Positions 1 through 8,471 of a DNA stretch of 22,011 nt are shown piece after piece. The position numbers and the translations under genes were made by a program. Position 1 is the first letter of the stretch, and the number at the start of each line of letters is the position of its first letter. Location of the stretch: contig CAJKJS010000004.1 in assembly GCA_905200265.1 (NCBI GenBank), positions 1 to 22,011 on the forward strand, read 5' to 3'. The notes under the pieces are model-generated. The model ran no database searches. It was given only the letters and a program-made list of their open reading frames with translations, and was not told the origin of the DNA. The DNA comes from an uncultured Oscillospiraceae bacterium. Lineage in GTDB: Bacteria; Bacillota; Clostridia; Oscillospirales; Acutalibacteraceae.

Positions 1-28
1 TCGTAGAGTGTTTTTGTGCAAAAAAAGA

Positions 29-34
29 TACAAT
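29..34 (+). promoter_or_regulatory. possible -10 element (TACAAT) for mglBAC
   Basis: A TACAAT hexamer lies about 75 nt before the mglB start, in the same GATACAAT context as the promoter before the response regulator gene. No good -35 hexamer is found at 16-18 bp upstream, where the bases are about GAGTGT. That would fit a promoter needing an activator such as the AraC-type regulator encoded downstream. Only 28 bases upstream are visible, so this is a weak call. Confidence 0.3.
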
Positions 35-48
35 AAACATGCAGAAAG

Positions 49-67
49 ACAACACGACATGTGTTGT
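49..67. promoter_or_regulatory. perfect inverted repeat, candidate operator upstream of mglB
   Basis: ACAACAC-N5-GTGTTGT is a perfect 7-bp inverted repeat with a 5-bp spacer. It lies just downstream of the possible -10 at 29-34 and about 40 nt before the mglB start. The symmetry and position fit a protein-binding operator or a short 5' leader hairpin. It does not match the CcpA cre consensus, and the same repeat was not seen before the response regulator gene. A shorter symmetric element, TTTTTG-TG-CAAAAA, lies at 11-24. Confidence 0.4.
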
Positions 68-108
68 GATAAAAGAACGGAAAATCAAAAAAACAGGAGG
101 TTGTAATT

Positions 109-1248
109 ATGAGAAAGAAACTAGCCATTCTATTGGCAGCCGTCATGATTATCGGAACTTTTGCGGCCTGTAACAACACGCCTGCCAGTTCGAATGGCGG
201 AGGCGAAAATGCCACGACCAGCGAAAACAATCAGCAGAACAACACCGGGGAAATGAAAGTCGACGTTTTCTACTATGACTATTCCGACGTGTATATCTCC
301 TCGGTCCGCAGTGAAATGGACACCATGCTCGATGAAATGGGTGTGGAGAAAAACAACTGGGACGCAGGCGGAAGCCAGCCGGCACAGTCCGACCAGGTAA
401 ACACGGCCATCACCAACGGCTCCGATTTGCTCATTGTCAACATTGTGGAAACATCGTCTCCGGACGCAGCACAGAGCATTTGCGACGCTGCGAAAAATGC
501 CAATATTCCCGTTATTTTCTTTAACCGTGAAGTGGACGACAGCGTGGTAAACAGCTATGACAAATGTGCTTTTGTAGGCACCAATGCACCCGATGCCGGC
601 CATATGCAGGGCGAGATGATCGGTGAATATCTGCTGGAAAACTACGATAAGCTGGATCTCAACGGCGATGGCGTCATTTCCTATGTGATGTTCAAAGGCC
701 AGGAAGGTAACGCGGAAGCAGAAGCCCGTACGGAATTTGCCGTAAAAGATGCCAATGCCATGCTGACCAAAGAAGGAAAACCGGAACTGGTTTATTATGA
801 TGACAAAGCTTCCACCAAATATCTGGTAGACCAGAACGGAAAGTGGAGTGCCGGTGCTGCCAATGACTACATGAACACCATTCTGTCCGCTTATTCGGAA
901 GCAAATAAGAACATGGTAGAACTGGTTATCGCCAACAATGACGAAATGGCCAAAGGCGCTATTTCCGCGCTGCAGGGAGCCGGATACAACAATGGCGAAG
1001 GTACCACGACCATTCCCGTGTTTGGCGTAGACGCTACGGCGGATGCCCGCACACTGATCAAAGAAGGCAAGATGACGGCAAGCGTTATGCAGGATGCGGA
1101 AGGTATGGCCAAGACCATCACCACTCTGGCCGGCAACATTAAAGATGGGAAATCTTTGATGGAAGGCATTAAGGAACAGTTTACGGTGGATTCCGATGTT
1201 TCGAAAGTTCGTGTTCCTTATCAGAAGTATGATGCTTCTTCAAATTGA
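109..1248 (+). CDS. mglB: galactose/glucose-type ABC transporter substrate-binding lipoprotein MglB
   Basis: This is the extracytoplasmic receptor that delivers sugar (galactose, glucose or methyl-galactoside in the family) to MglAC. The 379-aa product has a lipoprotein signal ending in FAAC, so Cys21 should be lipidated, followed by a Ser/Asn/Gly-rich linker to about residue 50. The EF-hand-like Ca loop of GGBP is present (DLNGDG, about 183-188; Glu271 as distal ligand). Sugar-contact positions by comparison with E. coli GGBP are Asp60, Tyr62 for Phe16, Asn111, Asn201 for His152, Glu203 for Asp154, Arg207, Trp246, Asn277, Asp308 and Gln328 for Asn256. Three polar contacts are therefore changed, so specificity or affinity may differ from the E. 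coli protein. A good AGGAGG site precedes the ATG. It is the first gene of mglBAC. Confidence 0.93.
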   Translation: MRKKLAILLAAVMIIGTFAACNNTPASSNGGGENATTSENNQQNNTGEMKVDVFYYDYSDVYISSVRSEMDTMLDEMGVEKNNWDAGGSQPAQSDQVNTAITNGSDLLIVNIVETSSPDAAQSICDAAKNANIPVIFFNREVDDSVVNSYDKCAFVGTNAPDAGHMQGEMIGEYLLENYDKLDLNGDGVISYVMFKGQEGNAEAEARTEFAVKDANAMLTKEGKPELVYYDDKASTKYLVDQNGKWSAGAANDYMNTILSAYSEANKNMVELVIANNDEMAKGAISALQGAGYNNGEGTTTIPVFGVDATADARTLIKEGKMTASVMQDAEGMAKTITTLAGNIKDGKSLMEGIKEQFTVDSDVSKVRVPYQKYDASSN

Positions 1249-1289
1249 GTATTGAGTAAAAGACTTGCTAATAATGGACCTGGGAAGAA

Positions 1290-1312
1290 GGGGCTGTCAC
1301 CGTGACAGCCCC
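1290..1312 (+). other. intercistronic hairpin between mglB and mglA
   Basis: GGGGCTGTCAC and GTGACAGCCCC flank a single base, giving a 10-bp GC-rich stem with a 3-nt loop in RNA. No U-run follows (next bases are AGAATCCC), so it is unlikely to be a full terminator. Hairpins here are common in binding-protein-dependent transport operons, where they protect the upstream message and raise binding protein over ATPase and permease. That role is inferred. Confidence 0.7.
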
Positions 1313-1366
1313 AGAATCCCTGTCAAGCCAGTTGGCACTGCTTGATTTACAGAGAGGAGAATGGTT

Positions 1367-2866
1367 ATGGAACATCCAGTCCTTCTGGAGATGCGGGGGA
1401 TTTGCAAGGAGTTTCCAGGTGTAAAGGCATTGGACCAGGTGAACCTAACCGTGCGTGCGGGCACTGTCCACGCTTTGATGGGTGAAAATGGCGCCGGTAA
1501 ATCGACCCTGATGAAGTGCCTATTTGGGATTTATCACCGGGACGCAGGTACGATTGTCCTGGATGGCAAAGAAGTAAATTTTAAAAGTTCCAAAGAAGCC
1601 CTGGAAAATGGGGTCGCTATGGTACATCAGGAACTGAACCAGGCACTTACCCGAACGGTAAAGGACAACCTTTGGCTGGGCCGGTATCCCAAGATTGCCG
1701 GTATTATGGTAGACGAAGGGAAAATGGCCAAACGCACAAAGGAAATTTTTGATACGCTAAATGTGCAGGTCGATCCAAAAGCAGTTATGTCCAGCTTGCC
1801 GGTCTCTCAAAGACAGCTGGTAGAAATTGCAAAGGCGGTATCGTATAATTCCAAGATCATCGTTTTTGATGAACCTACTTCGTCCCTTACGGAAACCGAA
1901 GTGGAACATCTTTTCAAAATCATCAATATGCTGCGGGATAAAGGCTGCGGCATCATTTACATCTCCCACAAAATGGAAGAAATTCTTCGCATCAGCGATG
2001 AGGTAACCATTATGCGTGACGGTACCTGGGTGGCAACCAAGCCGGCCAAAGAACTCACCATGAATGAAATCATTCGTCTGATGGTAGGACGTGAACTGAC
2101 GAATCGCTTCCCGCCCAAGACCAATAAACCGGAGGAAGTCATTCTCGATGTTCAGCATATAGCAGGGAAATACACTCGTTTGAAAGACGCTACTTTCCAG
2201 CTTCGAAAAGGAGAGATTCTGGGGATTGCCGGTTTGGATGGTTCCGGACGTACCGAAGTCCTGGAAAACCTTTTTGGTGCTATGACCCGACAAGGCGGGA
2301 CCATTCGGCTGCATGGCAAAGAAATCCATAACCGCACACCCAGAGAATCGATTAAAAATGGGTTTGCGCTTCTGACGGAGGAAAGACGTGCAACAGGTAT
2401 TTTTGGAATCCGGGATATCCGCGAAAATACGGTCATCTCCAATTTGAAGGAATACCTGATAGGCGGCATATGCTTAAGCAATAAAAAAATGAAAGAGGAC
2501 ACGGACTGGGCCATTCAGGCGATGCATATTAAGACGCCCAGCCAGAAAACGCAGATTCGTTCGCTTTCCGGCGGCAACCAGCAAAAAGTCATTATTGGCC
2601 GCTGGCTGCTCACAAAACCGGAGGTCCTTTTGCTGGACGAGCCTACTCGAGGCATCGACGTAGGCGCCAAATATGAAATCTATCAGCTGATAATCGACTT
2701 GGCCAATGAAGGCAAAGGGGTCATTATGGTGTCGTCGGAAATGCCGGAACTGCTGGGCGTATGTGATCGGATTCTGGTCATGTCCGGCGGACAGGTAGCC
2801 GGAGAAGTGGATGCCTCCAACACAAGTCAGGAGGAAATTCTTACGCTGGCGGCGAAGTATGTGTAA
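1367..2866 (+). CDS. mglA: galactose/methyl-galactoside ABC transporter ATP-binding protein MglA
   Basis: This cytoplasmic ATPase subunit energises sugar import. The 499-aa product has two ABC domains, as usual for the MglA/RbsA/XylG family. Domain 1 has Walker A GENGAGKS (39-46), a diverged signature LPVSQRQ (about 144-150) and Walker B IIVFDEP. Domain 2 has a degenerate Walker A, GLDGSGRT (289-296), where Arg replaces Lys as is normal for this family. It also has signature LSGGNQQ (400-406) and Walker B LLLDEP followed by TRGIDVGAK. The start at 1367 is preferred because AGGAG at 1355-1359 is 7 nt away. The in-frame ATG at 1361 is only 1 nt from that site. Only 15 nt separate it from mglC. 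Confidence 0.94.
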   Translation: MEHPVLLEMRGICKEFPGVKALDQVNLTVRAGTVHALMGENGAGKSTLMKCLFGIYHRDAGTIVLDGKEVNFKSSKEALENGVAMVHQELNQALTRTVKDNLWLGRYPKIAGIMVDEGKMAKRTKEIFDTLNVQVDPKAVMSSLPVSQRQLVEIAKAVSYNSKIIVFDEPTSSLTETEVEHLFKIINMLRDKGCGIIYISHKMEEILRISDEVTIMRDGTWVATKPAKELTMNEIIRLMVGRELTNRFPPKTNKPEEVILDVQHIAGKYTRLKDATFQLRKGEILGIAGLDGSGRTEVLENLFGAMTRQGGTIRLHGKEIHNRTPRESIKNGFALLTEERRATGIFGIRDIRENTVISNLKEYLIGGICLSNKKMKEDTDWAIQAMHIKTPSQKTQIRSLSGGNQQKVIIGRWLLTKPEVLLLDEPTRGIDVGAKYEIYQLIIDLANEGKGVIMVSSEMPELLGVCDRILVMSGGQVAGEVDASNTSQEEILTLAAKYV

Positions 2867-2881
2867 GAGAGGGAGAGAGCC

Positions 2882-3943
2882 ATGAGTATTCAGACGAAAA
2901 CTATACATAACCAAAAATGGGATCTTAAAAAAATTGGCAATATGCTGCTGAATAACGCTTTGCTGATCATTATGTTTTTGGCAGCTGTTTATATTGCTTT
3001 TTCGGAACCAAACTTTGTATCCCCCAGTTCCTTGATTAACCTGTTGTCTCAAACGGCAGCGTACTTGCCGGTTGCTTTAGGGATTGGCGGCTGTATCATT
3101 TTAACCGGTACAGACCTTTCGGCAGGACGTACGGTAGGGATCACGGCCTGTGTGTCGGCCTCGTTATTGCAGGCGGTAAGTGTGGCCAATAAAATGTGGC
3201 CTGGGCTTCAGCCTCTGCCGGTATTTGTCGTCATTCTTATCTCGGTAGGTCTAGGTGCTCTCATTGGCGCCTTTAACGGATTCTGGGTAGCTAAATTTAA
3301 GCTCCATCCCTTTATCGTAACGTTGGCAACACAGCTGATCCTTTATACGGTGCTGCTCCTTTATGTACAGATGGGCAACAACAGCGGCAGTGCTATTTCC
3401 GGCCTGGATGCGTCCTATACAAACTTCGTAAAGGGTTCCATTCTGTCGGTTCCTGTAGGAAACGGTGCCGTGGTGCCGATCCCCAATTACGTGTGGTATG
3501 CCATCATTCTGACCGTGCTTATGTGGTTTATCTGGAATAAAACCACATTTGGTAAAAACATGTTTGCGCTGGGCGCCAATGAAGAAGCGGCCCGCGTATC
3601 CGGTGTAAATGTATTTGTTACGACGATTTTGGTGTTTGCGCTGGCAGGCGCCATGTATGGATTCGCCGGTTTTGTGGAAGGCGCTCGTGTAGCCTCCAAT
3701 ACAGCCAATACAGGGTTTAACTATGAACTGGATGCTATCGCGGCTTGCGTTATCGGTGGGGTTTCGTTTGTAGGTGGTATTGGTAAGATTCGCGGTGTCG
3801 TAATCGGTGTGCTGCTGCTTCGCCTGATCTTTGTAGGGCTTCCCATGATTGGGATGGATCAAAACCTTCAGTATGCCATCAAAGGCGGCATTATCCTCTT
3901 TGCCTGTGCACTGGATATGCGCAAATATCTGGTAAAGAAATAA
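2882..3943 (+). CDS. mglC: galactose/methyl-galactoside ABC transporter permease MglC
   Basis: This is the inner-membrane channel subunit, expected to form a homodimer with MglA. The 353-aa product has about eight to ten hydrophobic segments, the first near residues 23-43 and the last near 330-346. Family hallmarks are visible: GTDLSAGRTVG (about residues 76-86) after the early membrane segments, the cytoplasmic coupling motif GANEEAARVSG (about 232-242), and GGVSFVGGIGK near the C-terminus. The length is typical of the MglC/RbsC/XylH (BPD_transp_2) family. It starts 15 nt after mglA with a GAGGGAGAG ribosome site, so the two are translated from one message. Galactose is inferred from the MglB-type receptor; the permease alone would not separate galactose from ribose or xylose. 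Confidence 0.92.
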   Translation: MSIQTKTIHNQKWDLKKIGNMLLNNALLIIMFLAAVYIAFSEPNFVSPSSLINLLSQTAAYLPVALGIGGCIILTGTDLSAGRTVGITACVSASLLQAVSVANKMWPGLQPLPVFVVILISVGLGALIGAFNGFWVAKFKLHPFIVTLATQLILYTVLLLYVQMGNNSGSAISGLDASYTNFVKGSILSVPVGNGAVVPIPNYVWYAIILTVLMWFIWNKTTFGKNMFALGANEEAARVSGVNVFVTTILVFALAGAMYGFAGFVEGARVASNTANTGFNYELDAIAACVIGGVSFVGGIGKIRGVVIGVLLLRLIFVGLPMIGMDQNLQYAIKGGIILFACALDMRKYLVKK

Positions 3944-3960
3944 GTAAGCAAGAATGTCGG

Positions 3961-3994
3961 AAAGGCGCATCGCATGAAAAGCGGTGTGCCTTTT
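3961..3994 (+). terminator. probable rho-independent terminator after mglC
   Basis: AAAGGCGCA (3961-3969) pairs with TGTGCCTTT (3985-3993) with one G-U pair, and CGC/GCG extends the stem inside after a one-base mismatch. TTTTCGAATTTT follows. The U-run is interrupted, so efficiency may be moderate. It separates the importer operon from the regulatory genes, which have their own promoter. Confidence 0.6.
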
Positions 3995-4021
3995 CGAATT
4001 TTCAGGAAGAAAAGAATGACA

Positions 4022-4050
4022 TGGAAAAACCTTCCCATCTGTGATACAAT
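4022..4050 (+). promoter_or_regulatory. promoter of the two-component/sensor operon
   Basis: TGGAAA (4022-4027) is 17 bp from TACAAT (4045-4050). A TG dinucleotide one base before the -10 makes it an extended -10 promoter. Transcription should start near 4057, leaving an AT-rich leader of about 64 nt that contains the self-complementary decamer ATTTTAAAAT at 4081-4090. Confidence 0.6.
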
Positions 4051-4120
4051 GTCGATAGGATAGATTAAAAAAATACCCAAATTTTAAAATAATTAGGCAA
4101 AATGAGAGAAAGGGAGAAGA

Positions 4121-5707
4121 ATGGAACAGTTATATCGTGTCCTGCTGGTAGACGATGAAGAGGAGATCCGGGCTGGTATCAGCCGGAAAATAGAGTGGGA
4201 CCGGCTGGGATTTGGCCTGGTGGGAGAAGCCGGGAACGGACGGGAAGCCTTGGAAATGGCGGAACAGCTTTTGCCGGATGTAGTCTTAACGGATATTAAA
4301 ATGCCCTTTATGGATGGGCTGGAGCTGTGCCGCTGTTTACAGAAGAAACTTCCCGCGGCAAAGGTTATTATCTTTTCTGGTTTTGATGAGTTTGAGTATG
4401 CCCGGCAAGCCGTGGGCATGAATGTGTGCGAGTATGTCCTCAAGCCAATCAATGCCTGGGAACTCAATGAAATACTCATCCGCCTAAAGGAACAGATGGA
4501 TCAGCAAAGAATTGAAAGACGCGATGTGGAAAATCTCCGCCGGCGCTATGAAGCCAGCCTTCCTGTCTTAAGGGAGTTGTTTTATGCCCGCTTGTTGGAT
4601 GGGCAGATTCCCTCGGAACAGATCCAGGAACGGGCGGCACAATATGAACTGAATTTGCCCGAAGGGGAATGGATGGTTGCGTTGTTTCGGGTGGACGGAC
4701 GGGAAGAAGATTTCCACCGGGATGGTGTGCTCCTATCCCTACAGGAATTTTTGGAACACCAAGGGGAAAAGATGGAGTGCCCGGTACGGACCGCCTTATA
4801 TAATGACCATGTGGCTATGATGGTAAACGGAGCGAAGGTATACCGGGTCCTGGAAGAACTGGAACGGCTGCGGAGTCTGGCCCAAAGTGAATTGGGGGTA
4901 GAGATCACAGCCGGCGTGGGACTTGCCTGTGCGGGTCTTGACGAAATACATCGATCTTGTATGGGAGCGTATGCAGCGCTGGATTACCGGGTTGTCATGG
5001 GAAATCAAAAGGTCATCTATATTGGAGACTTGGAGTCAGCTTTGACAGTTTCCGTATCCTTGGGAGAAGAAGACCAGCATCAGCTGGCGTCGGCCATTAA
5101 ACTGGGACAGGAAGAAAAAGTAGTCGAGGTCATACGCCATCTAATCGGCAGAATCCGGGAAACACGCCTGGATTTGTCCCAATGCCAGCTGTTTTTAATG
5201 GAATTTTCTACCCATTTAATTCGTTTAGCCAGAGCGGGCGGTGTGGGATTGGAAGAAGTATTCGGCGATCATTTTACTGGTGCGGTTCCTATTGACCGTT
5301 TCCGTTCGTATGAAACATTGGAGAACTGGTGTGTGGAAAAAGGGGTGTGTTTACAACGCCTTTTGGGACAAAAACGCACGGATTCAGCAGGGCGCATGAT
5401 TGAACGGGCGAAGTCTTTTATCGATGAAAATTATGCAGATAGCGAACTAAGCGTTGAAAAGCTCTGTGCCTACCTCCATCTGTCTCCGGCTTATTTTTCT
5501 ACGGTATTTAAAAAAGAAACCGGTATGAGCTTTACCGCGTATATGACCGCGGTACGGATGGAGGAAGCCGCACGGCTTCTGCGAGAAACCGACGAGAAAA
5601 CCTATCTGATTGCGGAAAAGACCGGGTATACGGATCCCAATTACTTCAGTTATGTATTTAAAAAGAAATATGCCATGTCCCCTTCCAAATATCGTTCGGG
5701 AGGATAA
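4121..5707 (+). CDS. response regulator with AraC-type DNA-binding domain (YesN family)
   Basis: This cytoplasmic transcription factor is expected to be phosphorylated by the adjacent kinase and, by context, to control the sugar importer. The 528-aa product has an N-terminal receiver domain (about 5-125) with acidic pair Asp11-Asp12, phospho-acceptor Asp58 in VVLTDIKMP, and Lys108 in YVLKPI. A poorly conserved central region of about 290 residues follows. The C-terminus has two AraC-type helix-turn-helix motifs over the last 100 residues (SVEKLCAYLHLSPAYFS; YLIAEKTGYTDPNYFSYVFK). Length and architecture match YesN regulators of carbohydrate systems. An AAGGGAG site lies 4 nt before the ATG. 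The stop is 18 nt before the kinase gene. The DNA target is not shown by the sequence. Confidence 0.92.
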   Translation: MEQLYRVLLVDDEEEIRAGISRKIEWDRLGFGLVGEAGNGREALEMAEQLLPDVVLTDIKMPFMDGLELCRCLQKKLPAAKVIIFSGFDEFEYARQAVGMNVCEYVLKPINAWELNEILIRLKEQMDQQRIERRDVENLRRRYEASLPVLRELFYARLLDGQIPSEQIQERAAQYELNLPEGEWMVALFRVDGREEDFHRDGVLLSLQEFLEHQGEKMECPVRTALYNDHVAMMVNGAKVYRVLEELERLRSLAQSELGVEITAGVGLACAGLDEIHRSCMGAYAALDYRVVMGNQKVIYIGDLESALTVSVSLGEEDQHQLASAIKLGQEEKVVEVIRHLIGRIRETRLDLSQCQLFLMEFSTHLIRLARAGGVGLEEVFGDHFTGAVPIDRFRSYETLENWCVEKGVCLQRLLGQKRTDSAGRMIERAKSFIDENYADSELSVEKLCAYLHLSPAYFSTVFKKETGMSFTAYMTAVRMEEAARLLRETDEKTYLIAEKTGYTDPNYFSYVFKKKYAMSPSKYRSGG

Positions 5708-5725
5708 TGGCACAGGGGCGAGTCT

Positions 5726-7552
5726 ATGAAAAAGCTGATCCATGTTATAACCAGGCGTTTAACGGTCAGATACCGGAAAATGAGTATTCACATGGTGCTA
5801 TCGCTGGCTTTCACAGCGGTAGCACTTGTTGGCGTGCTGTTTTTGGGGATGAGCCTATTATGGAGATTTTCCGACATTACCCAGGGTCTGATCGAAGAAA
5901 ACAGCCAGCGGATCTTATCCCAGGTCAATATGAATTTGGACAGCTATCTCAGGCGAATGATGCGGGTATCCGATACCTTGTATTACAGTGTCATTAAGAA
6001 TACGGAATTTGTGAGTGAAGACCCGGAAAAATGGATGGGTTTGCTTTACGAGGAAAACCGGGATGATCTCGCGTCTATTTCTCTGTTTGATGAGAACGGA
6101 GACCTGATTTCCAGCGTGCCACTCAATGAGATCAAACAGGGTGTCCACGCAGAACAAAGGGACTGGTTTGCGCAGGCTATTGATAATGTGGAGGATTTCC
6201 ACTTTTCTTCGCCCCATGTACAGAACATTTTTGACGATCAGCACCCATGGGTCGTGTCATTGAGCCGTCAGGTGCAATTGAATTATCAGGGAGGAATGGA
6301 ACGTGGCGTTCTGCTGGTGGATATGAATTTCAGCGGCATTGAGCAGATTTGCCGGAATGCGGAACTGTTTAATGGCGGGTATGTCTACCTGGTTTCCAAC
6401 ACAGGCGAACTGATCTATCATCCCCGGCAGCAGTTAATCTATGCCGGATTGATGCAGGAGTACCACGAACAAGCTCCTTCTTATTCAGATGGGTGTCATA
6501 ACGTGAATTTTGATGGCAACTCCTACCTGATGACGATTAAGACGGTGGGATATACGGGGTGGAAATTAGTAGGAATGGTCCCCACAGACCCAGGGGGACT
6601 GGGAATGATGCAAATAGGACTATTTGGGGTTTCCCTATTGCTGTTTTCTGCCTTCCTCATGGCATTCCTTACGTTCCATATTTCGGCCCATATTACAGAC
6701 CCCATTTACCATCTGGAAGAATCAATTAAAAGACTGGAAAATGGACAGAAGCATATAGAGATTGAAGAAGGCGGCTGCTATGAGATTCAGCATCTGGGAC
6801 ATACCATCAATTCTCTGGTATCCACTATGCGCCATTTGATGGATGATATCGTACAGCAGGAACGGCAGAAACGGAAATCGGAACTGGATGTCCTGCAAAG
6901 TCAGATCAATCCTCATTTCCTCTACAATACGCTGGATTCGGTCATTTGGATGACAGAATCAGGGCGGTATGAGGAGTCCATTCAGATGGTGACGTCGCTG
7001 GCGCGATTGTTCCGGATTTCCCTGAGTAAGGGAAATGAGTTTATTCCTTTGAAAGATGAACTGGAACATGCACGACACTATATGACGATTCAGCAAATTC
7101 GATTTAAAAATCGATTTGTAAGCGAGATTCAGGCAGATGAAGACGTACAGGATCTATATACCATAAAACTAATCGTACAGCCTCTGCTGGAAAACGCGAT
7201 CTATCACGGCATGTCGGAGGCTGAGGAAGACGGTATCATCCGGGTGCACGCATATAGAAAAGAGGATGAACTATGGATCGACGTGGAAGATAATGGGATG
7301 GGAATGCGTCCGGAGGTGGCAAAGCAGCTGCTGACGGCAAACCGTACGACTTCCAAATCCGGAAAAGGTTCCGGAATTGGCGTCATCAATGTCCATCAGC
7401 GGATTCAGCTATCCTTTGGGAAGCAATACGGCCTGACGATTGAAAGTGAGCCCGATGAAGGAACCCGAGTGCGGATTCGTATCCCGGCCCTGCGGGAGGA
7501 AGAAATTCGGGCTTATGGAAAGGGGAAGAACGATGAAGCGGAGAAGAAATAG
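5726..7552 (+). CDS. sensor histidine kinase (YesM/LytS-like His_kinase family)
   Basis: This membrane kinase should pass an extracytoplasmic signal to the response regulator encoded upstream. The 608-aa product has a first membrane segment (about 23-46), an extracytoplasmic region of about 245 residues that looks like a Cache-type sensor, and a second segment (about 294-318). A HAMP linker (about 320-372) follows. The catalytic core has His397 in QINPHFLYNTLDS (PF06580 type), Asn490 in QPLLENAIYHG, DNGMGM (522-527) and the glycine-rich GKGSGIGVINVHQR. All motifs needed for activity are present. The ribosome site is weak (AGGGGCGAG). The last 20 nt overlap the next gene, which suggests coupled translation with a binding-protein-like partner. 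Confidence 0.92.
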   Translation: MKKLIHVITRRLTVRYRKMSIHMVLSLAFTAVALVGVLFLGMSLLWRFSDITQGLIEENSQRILSQVNMNLDSYLRRMMRVSDTLYYSVIKNTEFVSEDPEKWMGLLYEENRDDLASISLFDENGDLISSVPLNEIKQGVHAEQRDWFAQAIDNVEDFHFSSPHVQNIFDDQHPWVVSLSRQVQLNYQGGMERGVLLVDMNFSGIEQICRNAELFNGGYVYLVSNTGELIYHPRQQLIYAGLMQEYHEQAPSYSDGCHNVNFDGNSYLMTIKTVGYTGWKLVGMVPTDPGGLGMMQIGLFGVSLLLFSAFLMAFLTFHISAHITDPIYHLEESIKRLENGQKHIEIEEGGCYEIQHLGHTINSLVSTMRHLMDDIVQQERQKRKSELDVLQSQINPHFLYNTLDSVIWMTESGRYEESIQMVTSLARLFRISLSKGNEFIPLKDELEHARHYMTIQQIRFKNRFVSEIQADEDVQDLYTIKLIVQPLLENAIYHGMSEAEEDGIIRVHAYRKEDELWIDVEDNGMGMRPEVAKQLLTANRTTSKSGKGSGIGVINVHQRIQLSFGKQYGLTIESEPDEGTRVRIRIPALREEEIRAYGKGKNDEAEKK

Positions 7553-8471
7553 CGTCCTTCAGCTTTGTGTGCTTTGCGTACTGGGGGCGGCTGTTATATT
7601 TACGCTAGTGCTCCCCCATATTAGCCCTTATTTTCATTCCAGGGAACCTATGGAAATCTCGGCTATCATGCGGGATTCCGATAGTAAAATTTGGTCCGAT
7701 ATGCGATCGGGCATGGAGCAGGCAGCAAGCGATTTGGGGGTGGAACTGCGTTTTCTTGTTCCTTCTTCCGGAAATCCGAAAGAACAAGAAGATCTTATTT
7801 GTAAGGAGATGGAGCGCGGCACGGACGGAATCATTCTTACGCCCGTAGATAGCGCTTATATAGAAAGACGTATAAATTTTGGAGAAATACCGGTCGTGTC
7901 GCTGGAAATTCCACTGTCCGGGAGCTGGAAAACAGTATCCCCTGATAACGAACAGATCGGAAAACAGCTGGCGGAATTTGCCGTACAGGAGAAAAAGGTA
8001 GATGCCGTTTTGCTGGTGAGCAGTTACCCGAAAAACCAAGGAATGGCACAACGTATAGAAGCCGCCCAGCAGGTGCTGCATGAGGAGGGCGTACAAACAC
8101 GGCTTTGTCGGGGAAATCTGTCCATCCCCATGCGGGAGATGGCAGAAGAAATGGGGGCTGAGCAAATTATTGCTCTGGACAGCAAAGCTACCTTGATGGT
8201 TGCGGATGCATACGCATCGTCTACACATCGTCCACTGATTTATGGGGTGGGGTCCTCCAGAGAGATTACCACTCATTTGGAGAAAGGAGTGATTTCGGCG
8301 GTGGCCGCCTGGAGTGAATATGCCGCAGGTTATATGGCGGTGGAATGCGCCGCAGCTCCTGTTCAGAGAAAAGAAAATGACGCAGAAGGGGCGCTGAAAG
8401 TTTCGATTATTAAAGGAGATGAAATCTATGAACCGGAAAATCAGAAGCTGCTGTTCCCCGTCATTTCTTAA
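7533..8471 (+). CDS. membrane-anchored periplasmic-binding-type protein, probable sensor partner of the kinase
   Basis: A 312-aa protein of the sugar-binding type I periplasmic-binding fold (related to RbsB/MglB/LacI ligand domains). It starts with MKRRRN and one hydrophobic segment (about 8-29) without a lipobox or clear cleavage site, so it is probably tethered outside the membrane by an uncleaved anchor. The binding-fold core runs from about 40 to 275. Where sugar-binding relatives have NND and GVDA ligand motifs, this protein has ALDSKA (214-219) and YGVGSS (237-242). The usual ligand side chains are therefore absent or changed. No transporter genes follow it. It begins inside the kinase gene with an AGGGGAAG site 5-6 nt before the ATG. 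By analogy to XylFII in clostridial XylFII-LytS systems it may bind the kinase, which is inferred. Confidence 0.75.
   Translation: MKRRRNSVLQLCVLCVLGAAVIFTLVLPHISPYFHSREPMEISAIMRDSDSKIWSDMRSGMEQAASDLGVELRFLVPSSGNPKEQEDLICKEMERGTDGIILTPVDSAYIERRINFGEIPVVSLEIPLSGSWKTVSPDNEQIGKQLAEFAVQEKKVDAVLLVSSYPKNQGMAQRIEAAQQVLHEEGVQTRLCRGNLSIPMREMAEEMGAEQIIALDSKATLMVADAYASSTHRPLIYGVGSSREITTHLEKGVISAVAAWSEYAAGYMAVECAAAPVQRKENDAEGALKVSIIKGDEIYEPENQKLLFPVIS

Noticed and set aside
11..24. TTTTTG-TG-CAAAAA symmetry as a catabolite response element
   Set aside because: It lacks the CG centre and flanking pattern of cre sites; the T/A runs make the symmetry easy to get by chance.
3251..3970. 239-codon minus-strand frame opposite mglC
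   Set aside because: It is antisense to a clear permease gene, with no promoter, ribosome site or domain.
5707..5997. 96-codon plus-strand frame overlapping the kinase start
   Set aside because: It shares DNA with the kinase N-terminus in another frame, has no ribosome site and shows no family features.
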